Assembly (NCBI GenBank): GCA_947504795.1
Contig: CANNJG010000007.1
Span: 1 to 23,528 of the forward strand
Source of the DNA: Legionellaceae bacterium
GTDB lineage: Bacteria; Pseudomonadota; Gammaproteobacteria; Legionellales; Legionellaceae
DNA length: 23,528 nucleotides
Direction: 5' to 3'
Below, one piece after another: positions 15,566 through 22,634 of this stretch. The notes beneath the pieces are model-generated. The model did no database searches and was not told the origin of the DNA. It worked only from the letters and a program-made list of their open reading frames with translations. Numbering within the stretch: the first letter of the stretch is position 1; each line of letters begins with the position of its first letter. Made by a program: the position numbers and the translations under genes.

Positions 15566-15637
15566 ATGAAAAAATCAAAATTTTCAGACAGTCAAATACT
15601 ATCGCTATTAAAGCAAATCAAAGGTGGCGCGAAATAG
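15566..15637 (+). pseudogene. IS3-family OrfA stump (23-residue ORF)
   Basis: A 24-codon ORF, ATG 15566 to TAG 15637, coding for MKKSKFSDSQILSLLKQIK plus GGAK. This is the characteristic N-terminus of IS3-family (IS407-like) OrfA transposase proteins, which begin MKKS-K/R-F-x-x-x-QI and continue with a helix-turn-helix. Here it stops after the first helix, and what follows is unrelated. It keeps a good ribosome site (AGGAGA, seven bases upstream). Its stop overlaps the AGGA that serves the next gene, so it could now act as a leader peptide. The rest of the IS is not visible; a left-end inverted repeat may lie in 15488-15560 but I cannot prove it. Confidence 0.65.
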
Positions 15638-15643
15638 GAAAGA

Positions 15644-16321
15644 ATGTATATGTTACGCTTGGTTATTATAGGGATACTCAGTCTAATTTCCCAGCTGGTT
15701 TTTAGTGAAAGCTATACAAAATTATGGGGATTGGCCAGTTATTTTGGTCAGTATGAGCAATTGCTTTATACGGTTGAACCTCAGATTCGATTGATTGACA
15801 GTGCTGGAACCTATGAACAGTCTTTATTCAATGGCGGTATTGGGACAACTGTTAAACCTCAATTACAAATTTGGCTCGGACAAACTTACACGAATTATTC
15901 AGGTAACAATAATGTTGCTGAGGACGTCGGAAATTTGGTCATCAATGAGTACCGCGTTTGGGAGCAAATCATGTGGCATAGACCATTTTCAGATGCGTTT
16001 GCATCCAGATTACGAGTCGAGCAACGCCGTGCATTTGAGACCTCGGAGTGGGCAGTGCGACTGCGTGAGCGCGCTTATTGGACGATGCCACTTAATGAAA
16101 CCATTTCTTTTGCCTTAAACGATGAGATTTTTTTAAATTTGAAATCTGTGCCTTGGGTTTCAACCTCCACTTTCGACCAAAATCGATTTTTTGTGGGTAT
16201 ATATTATAAATTTACATCAAAAGTAGGTCTCAATGTCAGTTATATGAATCAGTATATTGCGCGAACGCCTGGGGAGGTTAATAGCGGGCTTGTGTTGAAC
16301 CTCATTGCATATATGTATTGA
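15644..16321 (+). CDS. DUF2490-type outer-membrane beta-barrel protein
   Basis: A 225-residue exported protein. Residues 1-20 or so (MYMLRLVIIGILSLISQLVFS) form a signal peptide, with cleavage likely after VFS. The rest is made of alternating amphipathic strands rich in aromatic residues, ending in a Tyr (LIAYMY), as outer-membrane barrels do. The pattern of an early 'WGLASY..Q' strand, 'EPQIRLI', 'WEQIMWHRPF...RLRVEQRR', 'RERAYWTMPL' and 'FDQNRFFVGIYYKF' fits DUF2490, a family of unknown function. AGGA at 15636-15639, inside the stop of the IS stump, is its ribosome binding site; ATG 15650 is an alternative start. It is transcribed in line with the flanking transporters but over 150 bases from each. 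Confidence 0.85.
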   Translation: MYMLRLVIIGILSLISQLVFSESYTKLWGLASYFGQYEQLLYTVEPQIRLIDSAGTYEQSLFNGGIGTTVKPQLQIWLGQTYTNYSGNNNVAEDVGNLVINEYRVWEQIMWHRPFSDAFASRLRVEQRRAFETSEWAVRLRERAYWTMPLNETISFALNDEIFLNLKSVPWVSTSTFDQNRFFVGIYYKFTSKVGLNVSYMNQYIARTPGEVNSGLVLNLIAYMY

Positions 16322-16475
16322 GTGGATTGGGTCAAAGCCGAATTTAGTCATGCATTAAGCCAATGGATAATCCGCATACCTTTTGTCATTCCCGCCATAA
16401 CGACCGATAAAAATACTTGATCATTTCTGCGCTATCCTGAATGATAAGACTATAGTTCTCCATGAGCAACATCAC

Positions 16476-17702
16476 GTGAATACACCCACACTCTCAAGAG
16501 GTTGGTATTTTTTATTAAGCTATGTAGCGTTTAGTGCTTATTCGCTCGACTTTATCATGCGACTTTATCTAGGACCTCAATTAAAATCGCTCTATAATCT
16601 GGCGCCTCACAGCCTTGGATCCGATGCTATAGTGAATGCCGCAGGACAATTAATCGGTGTCCTTATTTTTGGCTGTCTGGTAGATAAAATAAATTTTAAA
16701 ACATGTTTTATTTGGGTATGGATCCTACAAATATTAGGATTGATAAAATTGGCCCTCCTCTCACCGCAGATGTCAGCACAAACGTTACAGCACAATTGTA
16801 TTGTCAGTATGTTATTAATGGGTATCGGAGAAGGCGGTATTTTTGCAATTATTCATCCCTTAGTGACACTTGCATTTCACCATCCCGATCGCAGCAAAAT
16901 TAACATCATGCATTATTTGCACACTAACTGGCCGTTGATGATTATGCTCGTCTGTTTTCTAGAATGGTATGTGGGCAAAAATCAGGTGCCTTTGACCACT
17001 AATGTTTATATGATGTTTGTATTTCCTTGTTTATATTTAATGTTAGCATTGATAATACCTCTCCCTAAACGTGCATCGGATCATCCTATTCGCTTGAGCT
17101 CTAAAATTCGTTTCACTCTTCGCCCAGGATTTGTACTCCTCTTTTTTTGCATGGCTTTTACCAGCACTATCGAACATAGCCCTAGAACATTGTTTGTCGA
17201 TCTGTATAATAATAAACTACATGTATCCCAGGTACATTTTATTTTATTTTACTGTGGCATTCAGGCCGTATTACGACTCTCATGCAGTTTTTTCACACGC
17301 TGGATATCCCCTCCGGGACTGTTAGGTATTGCCGCTATTATATCCTGCATCGGCTTATTTATATTGGCTCAGAATATCAGTATAACTGCTGATTTGATTG
17401 GTCTGGGGTTATTCTCTTTCAGTAATGCTTGGTACTGGCCGTCGTTTATTACCATCGCGATCGACCGCTACCCGCTATCGGGTAGTTTTGGCATGGCACT
17501 GATGAACGGAGGTGGCTATTTATCTTATATGTTTTTTGTGCCAAGAATGACACAATTATCAATGACCCAGGGGGTCAATCAAGCGTTCTATACGTTATCT
17601 TGGTATGCGGGACTCGTCGTCATTCTATTGGGTGCTATCTATGCTTTCTTCCGCTCACAAGGTGGTTATAAAGTAATGGCCTCTTCAGAGGCCTCGGTTT
17701 AG
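16476..17702 (+). CDS. MFS permease of unknown substrate
   Basis: A 408-residue integral membrane protein with about 12 hydrophobic helices in two halves, as in the major facilitator superfamily. Seen: LIFGCLVDKINFKTCFIW between helices 2 and 3 (the GxLxDr loop of MFS), GIGEGGIFAIIHPL in helix 4, and FSNAWYWPSFITIAIDRYP with GGGYLSYMFFVPRM in the C-terminal half. I do not recognise the substrate class. The GTG 16476 start is supported only weakly (no clear Shine-Dalgarno). A five-codon ATG ORF (16462-16479) ends across this GTG, so coupling is possible. The next in-frame Met lies past the first helix, which argues for GTG. The stop overlaps that of psd, on the other strand, by four bases. Confidence 0.85.
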   Translation: MNTPTLSRGWYFLLSYVAFSAYSLDFIMRLYLGPQLKSLYNLAPHSLGSDAIVNAAGQLIGVLIFGCLVDKINFKTCFIWVWILQILGLIKLALLSPQMSAQTLQHNCIVSMLLMGIGEGGIFAIIHPLVTLAFHHPDRSKINIMHYLHTNWPLMIMLVCFLEWYVGKNQVPLTTNVYMMFVFPCLYLMLALIIPLPKRASDHPIRLSSKIRFTLRPGFVLLFFCMAFTSTIEHSPRTLFVDLYNNKLHVSQVHFILFYCGIQAVLRLSCSFFTRWISPPGLLGIAAIISCIGLFILAQNISITADLIGLGLFSFSNAWYWPSFITIAIDRYPLSGSFGMALMNGGGYLSYMFFVPRMTQLSMTQGVNQAFYTLSWYAGLVVILLGAIYAFFRSQGGYKVMASSEASV

Positions 17703-18556
17703 TTGCTGGCAGATCCTAACGCCTGTCCAAGCTGGATAGATGCTCCGGCAGCAAAATGAGTTAACCACTGCATGGCGTGGCGGTCAGAAAATAAAACGAT
17801 CACGGTGGACCCGAGTTTGAAATACCCCATTTCGCTGCCTTTTGCGATAACTAATCCCGATTTTTGCTCATTGGCGTAGACCGTGCGTTGGATAACCGAT
17901 GATCGAATAACGTCTCCCTCCCAGACCGTACCAATAGTTCCGACAATAGCCGCCCCAACCAGAACCATGACCATGGGTCCCAACGACGTTGAAAAAAGTG
18001 TCACTAACCGTTCATTTCTGGCAAATAAATTAGGAACAACACGTACCGTTTTTGGCTGCACCGAAAATAAAGTTCCTGGAACATAAATCGTCTCTTGCAA
18101 TACCCCATCAATCGGCATGTGTACCCGATGGTAATCTTTGGGTGATAAGTACAACGTGGCAAAACACCCTTGCTGAAAATGTGAATAGGGCATCTCGTCA
18201 GAAGCCAACAGCGACATGACCGAATAATACCGCCCCTTTGCCTGTAATAAACGTCCGTCCGTCAAATAACCAATCTCGCTGATACTCCCATCGACTGGGG
18301 AAACAACATCCGCATGCGCAATCACTCGTGCACCCGGATTTAACTGGCGAATAAAAAAATCATTGAATGAACCATATTGAAGGGGATCTGGCTCTAATGC
18401 CTCACGCATATCGACTTGATAATCCTTCACAAAATTTTGAATTAGATAATTTTTAATCCAGGGGACGCGTAAATTTGCCATGAATTGCGCGAAACGATTC
18501 AGCGCTTGTTTAGGAAGCAAATATTGGGGAATAGCGTTAATGTAATCACTAAACAT
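17699..18556 (-). CDS. psd: Phosphatidylserine decarboxylase proenzyme
   Basis: Makes phosphatidylethanolamine from phosphatidylserine at the inner membrane, using a pyruvoyl group formed by self-cleavage. The 285-residue proenzyme is the usual length for the short gammaproteobacterial form. The cleavage motif LGST is at 248-251, so the alpha chain starts at Ser250, which becomes the pyruvoyl. The partner residues Asp89 (SPVDG) and His143 (DYHRVH) complete the self-cleavage triad. Other marks are FNDFFIRQLNPGAR, PGTLFSV, NERLV, and VGAAIVGTI. ATG 18556. It faces the MFS gene tail to tail, overlapping it by TTAG. psd usually travels with rsgA or pssA, but neither is here. Confidence 0.97.
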   Translation of the reverse strand: MFSDYINAIPQYLLPKQALNRFAQFMANLRVPWIKNYLIQNFVKDYQVDMREALEPDPLQYGSFNDFFIRQLNPGARVIAHADVVSPVDGSISEIGYLTDGRLLQAKGRYYSVMSLLASDEMPYSHFQQGCFATLYLSPKDYHRVHMPIDGVLQETIYVPGTLFSVQPKTVRVVPNLFARNERLVTLFSTSLGPMVMVLVGAAIVGTIGTVWEGDVIRSSVIQRTVYANEQKSGLVIAKGSEMGYFKLGSTVIVLFSDRHAMQWLTHFAAGASIQLGQALGSASN

Positions 18557-18587
18557 AGACTATTAAGCGTGCTAAAAAAATATCGAT

Positions 18588-18605
18588 CATACGGGTAAAC
18601 GTATG
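18588..18605. promoter_or_regulatory. Short inverted repeat upstream of psd, possible operator
   Basis: CATACG-GGTAAA-CGTATG is a perfect 6-bp inverted repeat, 32 bases before the psd start codon. On the minus strand it is followed after about ten bases by a run of seven Ts, so a weak terminator or hairpin is also possible. No clear -35/-10 pair was found for psd. Confidence 0.25.
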
Positions 18606-18637
18606 TTTTTACCAGAAAATTGTGTCCACGTAAGATT

Positions 18638-18791
18638 ATGTCGCCCCAAAATGATAATGTCCTCATAACGCAAATCCATAAATTGGATAATGCTGGTTCT
18701 AATTTCGCCATCTTCTGGATTGCCAGCAGGCAGGCGGAGAAAGCTGGTTTTAACTTTAACAAAAGAGGACATTTTCATTTTGGTTTGACAT
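18638..18791. mobile_element. Miniature inverted-repeat element (possible IS21-like MITE)
   Basis: About 154 bases bounded by 27-base imperfect terminal inverted repeats: 18638-18664 and 18765-18791 match at 23 of 27 positions (ATGTCGCCCC... against ...GTTTGACAT), with TGTC/GACA tips. Both sides carry the same 13-mer, TGTCCAC(G/A)TAAGA, at 18623-18635 and 18791-18803, with one mismatch, as direct repeats. The GGACATT-containing ends resemble terminal repeats of IS21-family elements, but that is from memory. Inside is a second 11-base direct repeat, GCTGGTT(C/T)TAA (18692 and 18743). No transposase is encoded. It sits in the psd/trxA gap. Confidence 0.6.
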
Positions 18792-18806
18792 GTCCACATA
18801 AGACCA

Positions 18807-18835
18807 TTGTGAAGTTCTGGCTTCTATTCTATAAT
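18807..18835 (+). promoter_or_regulatory. Predicted sigma-70 promoter for trxA
   Basis: TTGTGA (18807-18812), 17 bases, perfect TATAAT (18830-18835). The start would be near 18842, leaving an unusually long leader of about 165 bases before ATG 19007. It begins just outside the miniature element, so the flanking direct repeat touches the -35 region. Confidence 0.6.
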
Positions 18836-19006
18836 CCTATAAAATTTAGTTAGGGCCTACTTCACTAACATTTAACGATTTTTTCTGATTTTTCTGAGAG
18901 CGGTTGGCCCTCAAATTTTGACATCGCGAGACGTAAGGCTTCCGAAGAAGAATGGTCAACAGACTCTGGATAAATTACCCCATTTTGGTCTATAAGAGGA
19001 TACGCC

Positions 19007-19333
19007 ATGAGTGCGCATATTAAAGTCGTAACAGACACCAGTTTTGAACAAGATGTAATAAGTGCTAATAAACCCGTTTTAGTCGATTTTTGGGCGGAAT
19101 GGTGTGGTCCTTGTCGTGCGTTAGGGCCTATTTTTGAAGAAGTAGCGGCCTCTCATCATGAGCAGATTGGTTTTGCAAAAATTAATATTGATGAAAATCC
19201 AGAAACCCCTTCAAAATTTGGCGTGATGAGCATCCCAACTTTAATTCTATACAAAAATGGCCAAGTAGAAGCGATGAAAATGGGGCTGCTTTCAAAATCA
19301 CAGCTGATCGCCTTCATTGAAGGTAATATTTGA
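19007..19333 (+). CDS. trxA: Thioredoxin
   Basis: Small cytoplasmic thiol-disulphide reductase. The 108 residues match E. coli thioredoxin 1 in length. The active site WCGPC is at 32-36 after DFWAEW, the buried Asp27 is in VLVDFW, and the cis-proline is in MSIPTL (Pro77). It ends GLLSKSQLIAFIEGNI as usual. AGAGGA at 18995-19000 lies six bases before ATG 19007. Its stop TGA overlaps the TTG start of the next gene, so thioredoxin and thiamine pyrophosphokinase are translated together. No rho gene follows, unlike in E. coli. Confidence 0.97.
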   Translation: MSAHIKVVTDTSFEQDVISANKPVLVDFWAEWCGPCRALGPIFEEVAASHHEQIGFAKINIDENPETPSKFGVMSIPTLILYKNGQVEAMKMGLLSKSQLIAFIEGNI

Positions 19334-20034
19334 GTGCTTATGTCCTAATTGCAAACGGACCGTTTGCAACCCAACACGTTATTCTAGAAGCCATCCAAAA
19401 TCGTATTATTATTGCTTTGGATGGTGCCGCTGACAAATTGATAGCCATGGATATTGCGCCACAGATTATTTTAGGCGATTTTGATTCCATCGATCCGATC
19501 ACCCAAGAGTATTGGGGGATCCTTCACGATTTCGACACCATGTCGATCACGGATAAACCTTACCAAGGTCTTCATGGTGTCACCATTGTCCCAACGAAAG
19601 ATCAATCACAAACCGATCTAGTCAAAGCTATTCGTTATTGCGATGCACACGGCGCTACAGACATCAGTATTGTTTGTGCTTCATTTGGACGTGACGATCT
19701 CCATGAGGCCAATAAACTCGCACTAGAGACAGAATATCGCAGCACCAGACCGATGACACTTCACAGTGAGCAGCAATCCTTACGCTGGGCAGAAAATGAA
19801 GACGTGACACTCAAGGGACAGGTGGGTGATTATTGTGGGTTTATGGCTAAATCTCCGGGAACTTGTGATATTCAAAGGTTCTGTTACGACGGTAAGCAAC
19901 TCATGAATAGTTTTTGTAATCGACTGCTTGAGACCACAGCAACTATTACGGTAAAGGGGGCCGCCTTAATTATCATGCCACCACAACTTGCAGCACAACG
20001 GCGTGATCGAGACAGATTGAGGTCAGTCCTATAA
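19330..20034 (+). CDS. Thiamine pyrophosphokinase
   Basis: Transfers pyrophosphate from ATP to thiamine, giving thiamine diphosphate directly, which suits salvage of imported thiamine. 234 residues. Catalytic-domain marks are LDGAADKL (30-37), LGDFDSID (48-55), PTKDQSQTDL (88-97), DISIVCASFGRDD and the thiamine-binding C-terminal domain (LKGQVGDYCGFMAKSPG). The usual GGRxDHxxAN motif is altered to FGRDDLHEAN, with Gly-Arg-x-Asp kept and the histidine lost. The start is TTG 19330, inside the thioredoxin stop (TTGA). AAGG at 19320-19323 is six bases upstream and no ATG is in frame nearby. It converges on rlmKL; both end in one hairpin. Confidence 0.9.
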   Translation: MSAYVLIANGPFATQHVILEAIQNRIIIALDGAADKLIAMDIAPQIILGDFDSIDPITQEYWGILHDFDTMSITDKPYQGLHGVTIVPTKDQSQTDLVKAIRYCDAHGATDISIVCASFGRDDLHEANKLALETEYRSTRPMTLHSEQQSLRWAENEDVTLKGQVGDYCGFMAKSPGTCDIQRFCYDGKQLMNSFCNRLLETTATITVKGAALIIMPPQLAAQRRDRDRLRSVL

Positions 20035-20068
20035 AATTCAATCGACGAGAATCGATTGAATTTTATAG
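20029..20068. terminator. Shared bidirectional terminator hairpin
   Basis: Perfect 17-bp stem: CTATAAAATTCAATCGA (20029-20045) and its complement (20052-20068), loop CGAGAA. The stem is A/T-rich, with a T-run on either strand inside the 3' half. The stop codon of thiamine pyrophosphokinase (TAA 20032-20034) and that of rlmKL (TGA 20040-20038) lie inside the 5' arm. Confidence 0.75.
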
Positions 20069-22146
20069 CAACGATGAATCTGAGGATTATTTTTATAATC
20101 TATATCAATCGTTTTATCAGATATGTCTTCGACAGCAAACGCATCGAAAAGCACTTTATCTAGTTTAAAATGACGCAAGTTTGTCGAGAAATAAAGCACG
20201 CCTTTAGGACTCAATAAGCGCATCGCATCCTGAATTAAAGCAGCATGATCGCGTGCAATATCTAAAACGCCGGCCATACGTTTGGAGTTAGAAAAACTCG
20301 GCGGATCTAGAAAAATCACATCAAAGGTATCACGCGTATGCTTCAACCATTCCAAGCAATCATACTGTACAAATTGATGACGGGTAACATCCAATCTATT
20401 TAAACGATAATTATCTTCAGCCCAGGCTAAATAGGTATGCGACAAGTCTACATTGGTCGTAATTGCTCCGGCCAACGCCGCATGAACACTTGCCGAACCC
20501 GTATAACAAAAGCAATTTAAAAAGCGTGTGCCTGGCGTTAGCTGAGCAAACCGCAACCGCAATAAGCGGTGATCCAAAAATAATCCGGTATCTAAATAAT
20601 CCCACAAATTCACTAATAACTGGGCTTTCCCTTCGGTGACGGTTAAAAATTGACGTTGCACCGCTAGTTTTTCATATTGCTGCTCACCACGTTGGCGCAT
20701 CCGTTGCTTGACAATTACCTGTGCTGATGGAATGTGTAGCACCTCAGGCACCACACTGATAACATCATACCGGCGTTGTTCTGCCACATGACCTGGGATG
20801 GAAGAGGGGGGCGCATACTCTTGCAATACCGCATAATCCGGATAGATATCGATAGCAAAAGCATACTCGGGTAAATCCGCATCGTAGAGGCGATAACACT
20901 CGACTCCTTGACGCTTTGCCCACTTCTGCAAATGCGCTTTGTTTTTACGTAACCGGTTTGCCAACATATCAGCACCCGCTGAACGCGTCAGGCGTGCAGA
21001 GCGCAAAGAATTATTGGCATCGATCTGCATACAATACAGCTGGCAGACCAACGGACCATTATAAATCTTATAGTGCTTGTGAGCGCGCAATCCAATGGCT
21101 TTGGCTAAGTCCTGGCTTGCCGTCATTATTGCCGCCTGCCAACCTGAAAATGACTGATGTAACCGCTCACCCAAGGTTTGATACAACAACGTGAGGGCTT
21201 CAACGTCACTCAAGCGTTCTCCGTAGGGGGGATTCCCAATCAATAATCCCGAGGGTGAAGGGGCTGAACACGCTGCCACATCTTGCACTTCCCACTGAAT
21301 ATAAGCCGCAACCCCAGCACGTGAGGCATTCTCTTGTGCAATGGCAATCATCTTTGGATCCACATCCTTACCATAAAACCGTGCTTGAGGTGTCACTTGT
21401 TGTTGGCGTGCATGCGCTCTGCAACGCGCCCACTCATCTGCGTCATGAGCAAGCCAGTAGGAGAAAGCCTGATCCTCGCGCAACAAGCCAGGTGCCATCC
21501 GCGCCGCCATCATAGCCGCTTCAATCACTATCGTCCCCGAACCACAAAATGGATCATATAAAGCGGGGAGATCCTCACACCATTTGGCTCGTTTTAACAA
21601 AGCAGCAGCAACATTTTCTTTTAAAGGTGCATCGCCCGCGGCCAGACGATAGCCACGTTGATGCAAACTATACCCGACCAAGTCTAGACACAGCATCAAC
21701 TGATCTTTGTGTAAATACGCACGCAAACATACGTGAGGATGTTCGCGATCAATCATAGGGCGCTCTAACCCTTCGGCGCGACAATAATCAACGATAGCAT
21801 CCTTAATCACCTGCGCACCAAACATCGTCGAGCGAATATTCGGAGAGGTACCTTGAAAACGAATGGCTAACCGCGTAGGCAATTGAAAGTACGTCTGCCA
21901 AGGTAATTGATAACACGCGGCATGCAGTACTTTGGGGTCGGGTACAGCCACCGCCTGTAACAAGATAAGCAGCACACGATTGGCGATACGTGACCATAGG
22001 CTAATCTGATAAATCAGAGACAATGTTGCCGTACCATAGACCCCTTGGGGGCTAACCTTGCTCTGGGTTAACCCTAACGCTATCAATTCTTCTTCTAGAA
22101 GATATTCGAGTCCTTTGGGGCACGTTACTAAAATAGAAAAGGTCAT
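20038..22146 (-). CDS. rlmL: Bifunctional 23S rRNA methyltransferase RlmKL
   Basis: Fused enzyme that modifies 23S rRNA: the N-terminal RlmL half makes m2G2445 and the C-terminal RlmK half makes m7G2069 (E. coli numbering), in an assembly intermediate of the large subunit. 702 residues, as in E. coli. Order: a THUMP-type N-terminus, the first SAM-binding YDPFCGSGTIVIEAA with catalytic NPPYGERL near residue 305, then the second Rossmann domain with FLNCFCYTGSASVHAA and LDPPSFSNSKRM near residue 625. ATG 22146 overlaps the darP stop as ATGA, giving tight coupling. Both genes serve 50S biogenesis, so the pairing makes sense. Confidence 0.97.
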   Translation of the reverse strand: MTFSILVTCPKGLEYLLEEELIALGLTQSKVSPQGVYGTATLSLIYQISLWSRIANRVLLILLQAVAVPDPKVLHAACYQLPWQTYFQLPTRLAIRFQGTSPNIRSTMFGAQVIKDAIVDYCRAEGLERPMIDREHPHVCLRAYLHKDQLMLCLDLVGYSLHQRGYRLAAGDAPLKENVAAALLKRAKWCEDLPALYDPFCGSGTIVIEAAMMAARMAPGLLREDQAFSYWLAHDADEWARCRAHARQQQVTPQARFYGKDVDPKMIAIAQENASRAGVAAYIQWEVQDVAACSAPSPSGLLIGNPPYGERLSDVEALTLLYQTLGERLHQSFSGWQAAIMTASQDLAKAIGLRAHKHYKIYNGPLVCQLYCMQIDANNSLRSARLTRSAGADMLANRLRKNKAHLQKWAKRQGVECYRLYDADLPEYAFAIDIYPDYAVLQEYAPPSSIPGHVAEQRRYDVISVVPEVLHIPSAQVIVKQRMRQRGEQQYEKLAVQRQFLTVTEGKAQLLVNLWDYLDTGLFLDHRLLRLRFAQLTPGTRFLNCFCYTGSASVHAALAGAITTNVDLSHTYLAWAEDNYRLNRLDVTRHQFVQYDCLEWLKHTRDTFDVIFLDPPSFSNSKRMAGVLDIARDHAALIQDAMRLLSPKGVLYFSTNLRHFKLDKVLFDAFAVEDISDKTIDIDYKNNPQIHRCYKIQSILVD

Positions 22147-22631
22147 ACGTAAAGCCTAATATAGCGGAACAACTTTCTGCGCGCCGTCTTCTGTTGTATG
22201 TCAACCGAAGCGTTGCAGGCTTTTTTAATGAGTTGACGCAAATATTGAATATCTTCCGGCTGAAACGTATCGATAAACGTGCTCAAAGCTTCTGCTCCGC
22301 CTTCCAGTAAATTATCTCGCCATAATTCAGCAACATGAAATTCTGCCGTTTGCGCCGCATCGTCGGCTTGCAGGGCTGCAAACGCAGCGCGTATGGCATC
22401 ATGATCCGCCGAGCGCATCAATTTTCCAATCAGTTGCATTTGACGTCGCGTCGCCCCATGGCTTTTTATGCGCTTCGCTCCTTGAAGCGCTTGGCGCAAA
22501 CCCTCGGTTAACGGCAACGTATCTAGTACGGCTTCGTCTAAGTCAATTAATTGTTTACCCAAAGCCTGTAATGCCGCTGCATCACGTTTTTTTTGAGATT
22601 TGGAGAGATTATTATCGTCACTATCGTCCAC
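22143..22631 (-). CDS. darP: Ribosome-associated factor DarP (YjgA family)
   Basis: DarP, formerly YjgA/DUF615, joins late large-subunit assembly around the peptidyl transferase centre. The 162-residue product is a little shorter than E. coli's 183, missing some of the acidic N-terminal tail. It keeps DSDDNN (acidic), SKSQKKRDAAALQALGKQLIDL, RQMQLIGKLMR and RRKLFRYIR, which are the family's recognisable parts. The start GTG 22631 lies three bases after the upstream permease stop and is preceded by AGAGAG inside that gene. Its stop overlaps rlmKL. With rlmKL it forms a ribosome-biogenesis unit. I do not know of this pairing as common, but the function fits. Confidence 0.93.
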   Translation of the reverse strand: MDDSDDNNLSKSQKKRDAAALQALGKQLIDLDEAVLDTLPLTEGLRQALQGAKRIKSHGATRRQMQLIGKLMRSADHDAIRAAFAALQADDAAQTAEFHVAELWRDNLLEGGAEALSTFIDTFQPEDIQYLRQLIKKACNASVDIQQKTARRKLFRYIRLYV

Positions 22632-22634
22632 AGC

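Noticed and set aside
16384..16395. GTCATTCCCGCC resembling the half-site of GTCATTCCCGC-type dispersed repeats.
   Set aside because: Only one arm is present; no matching inverted copy follows, so it may be chance.
13763..16475. A genomic island integrated at tRNA-Leu.
   Set aside because: The region after the tRNA looks accessory, but I found no repeat of the tRNA 3' end downstream and no integrase, so there is no evidence of site-specific integration.
18587..18799. A 70-codon minus-strand ORF in the psd/trxA gap that looks protein-like.
   Set aside because: It runs through both arms of the miniature inverted-repeat element, has no ribosome binding site, and matches no family I know. The open frame is best explained by the element.
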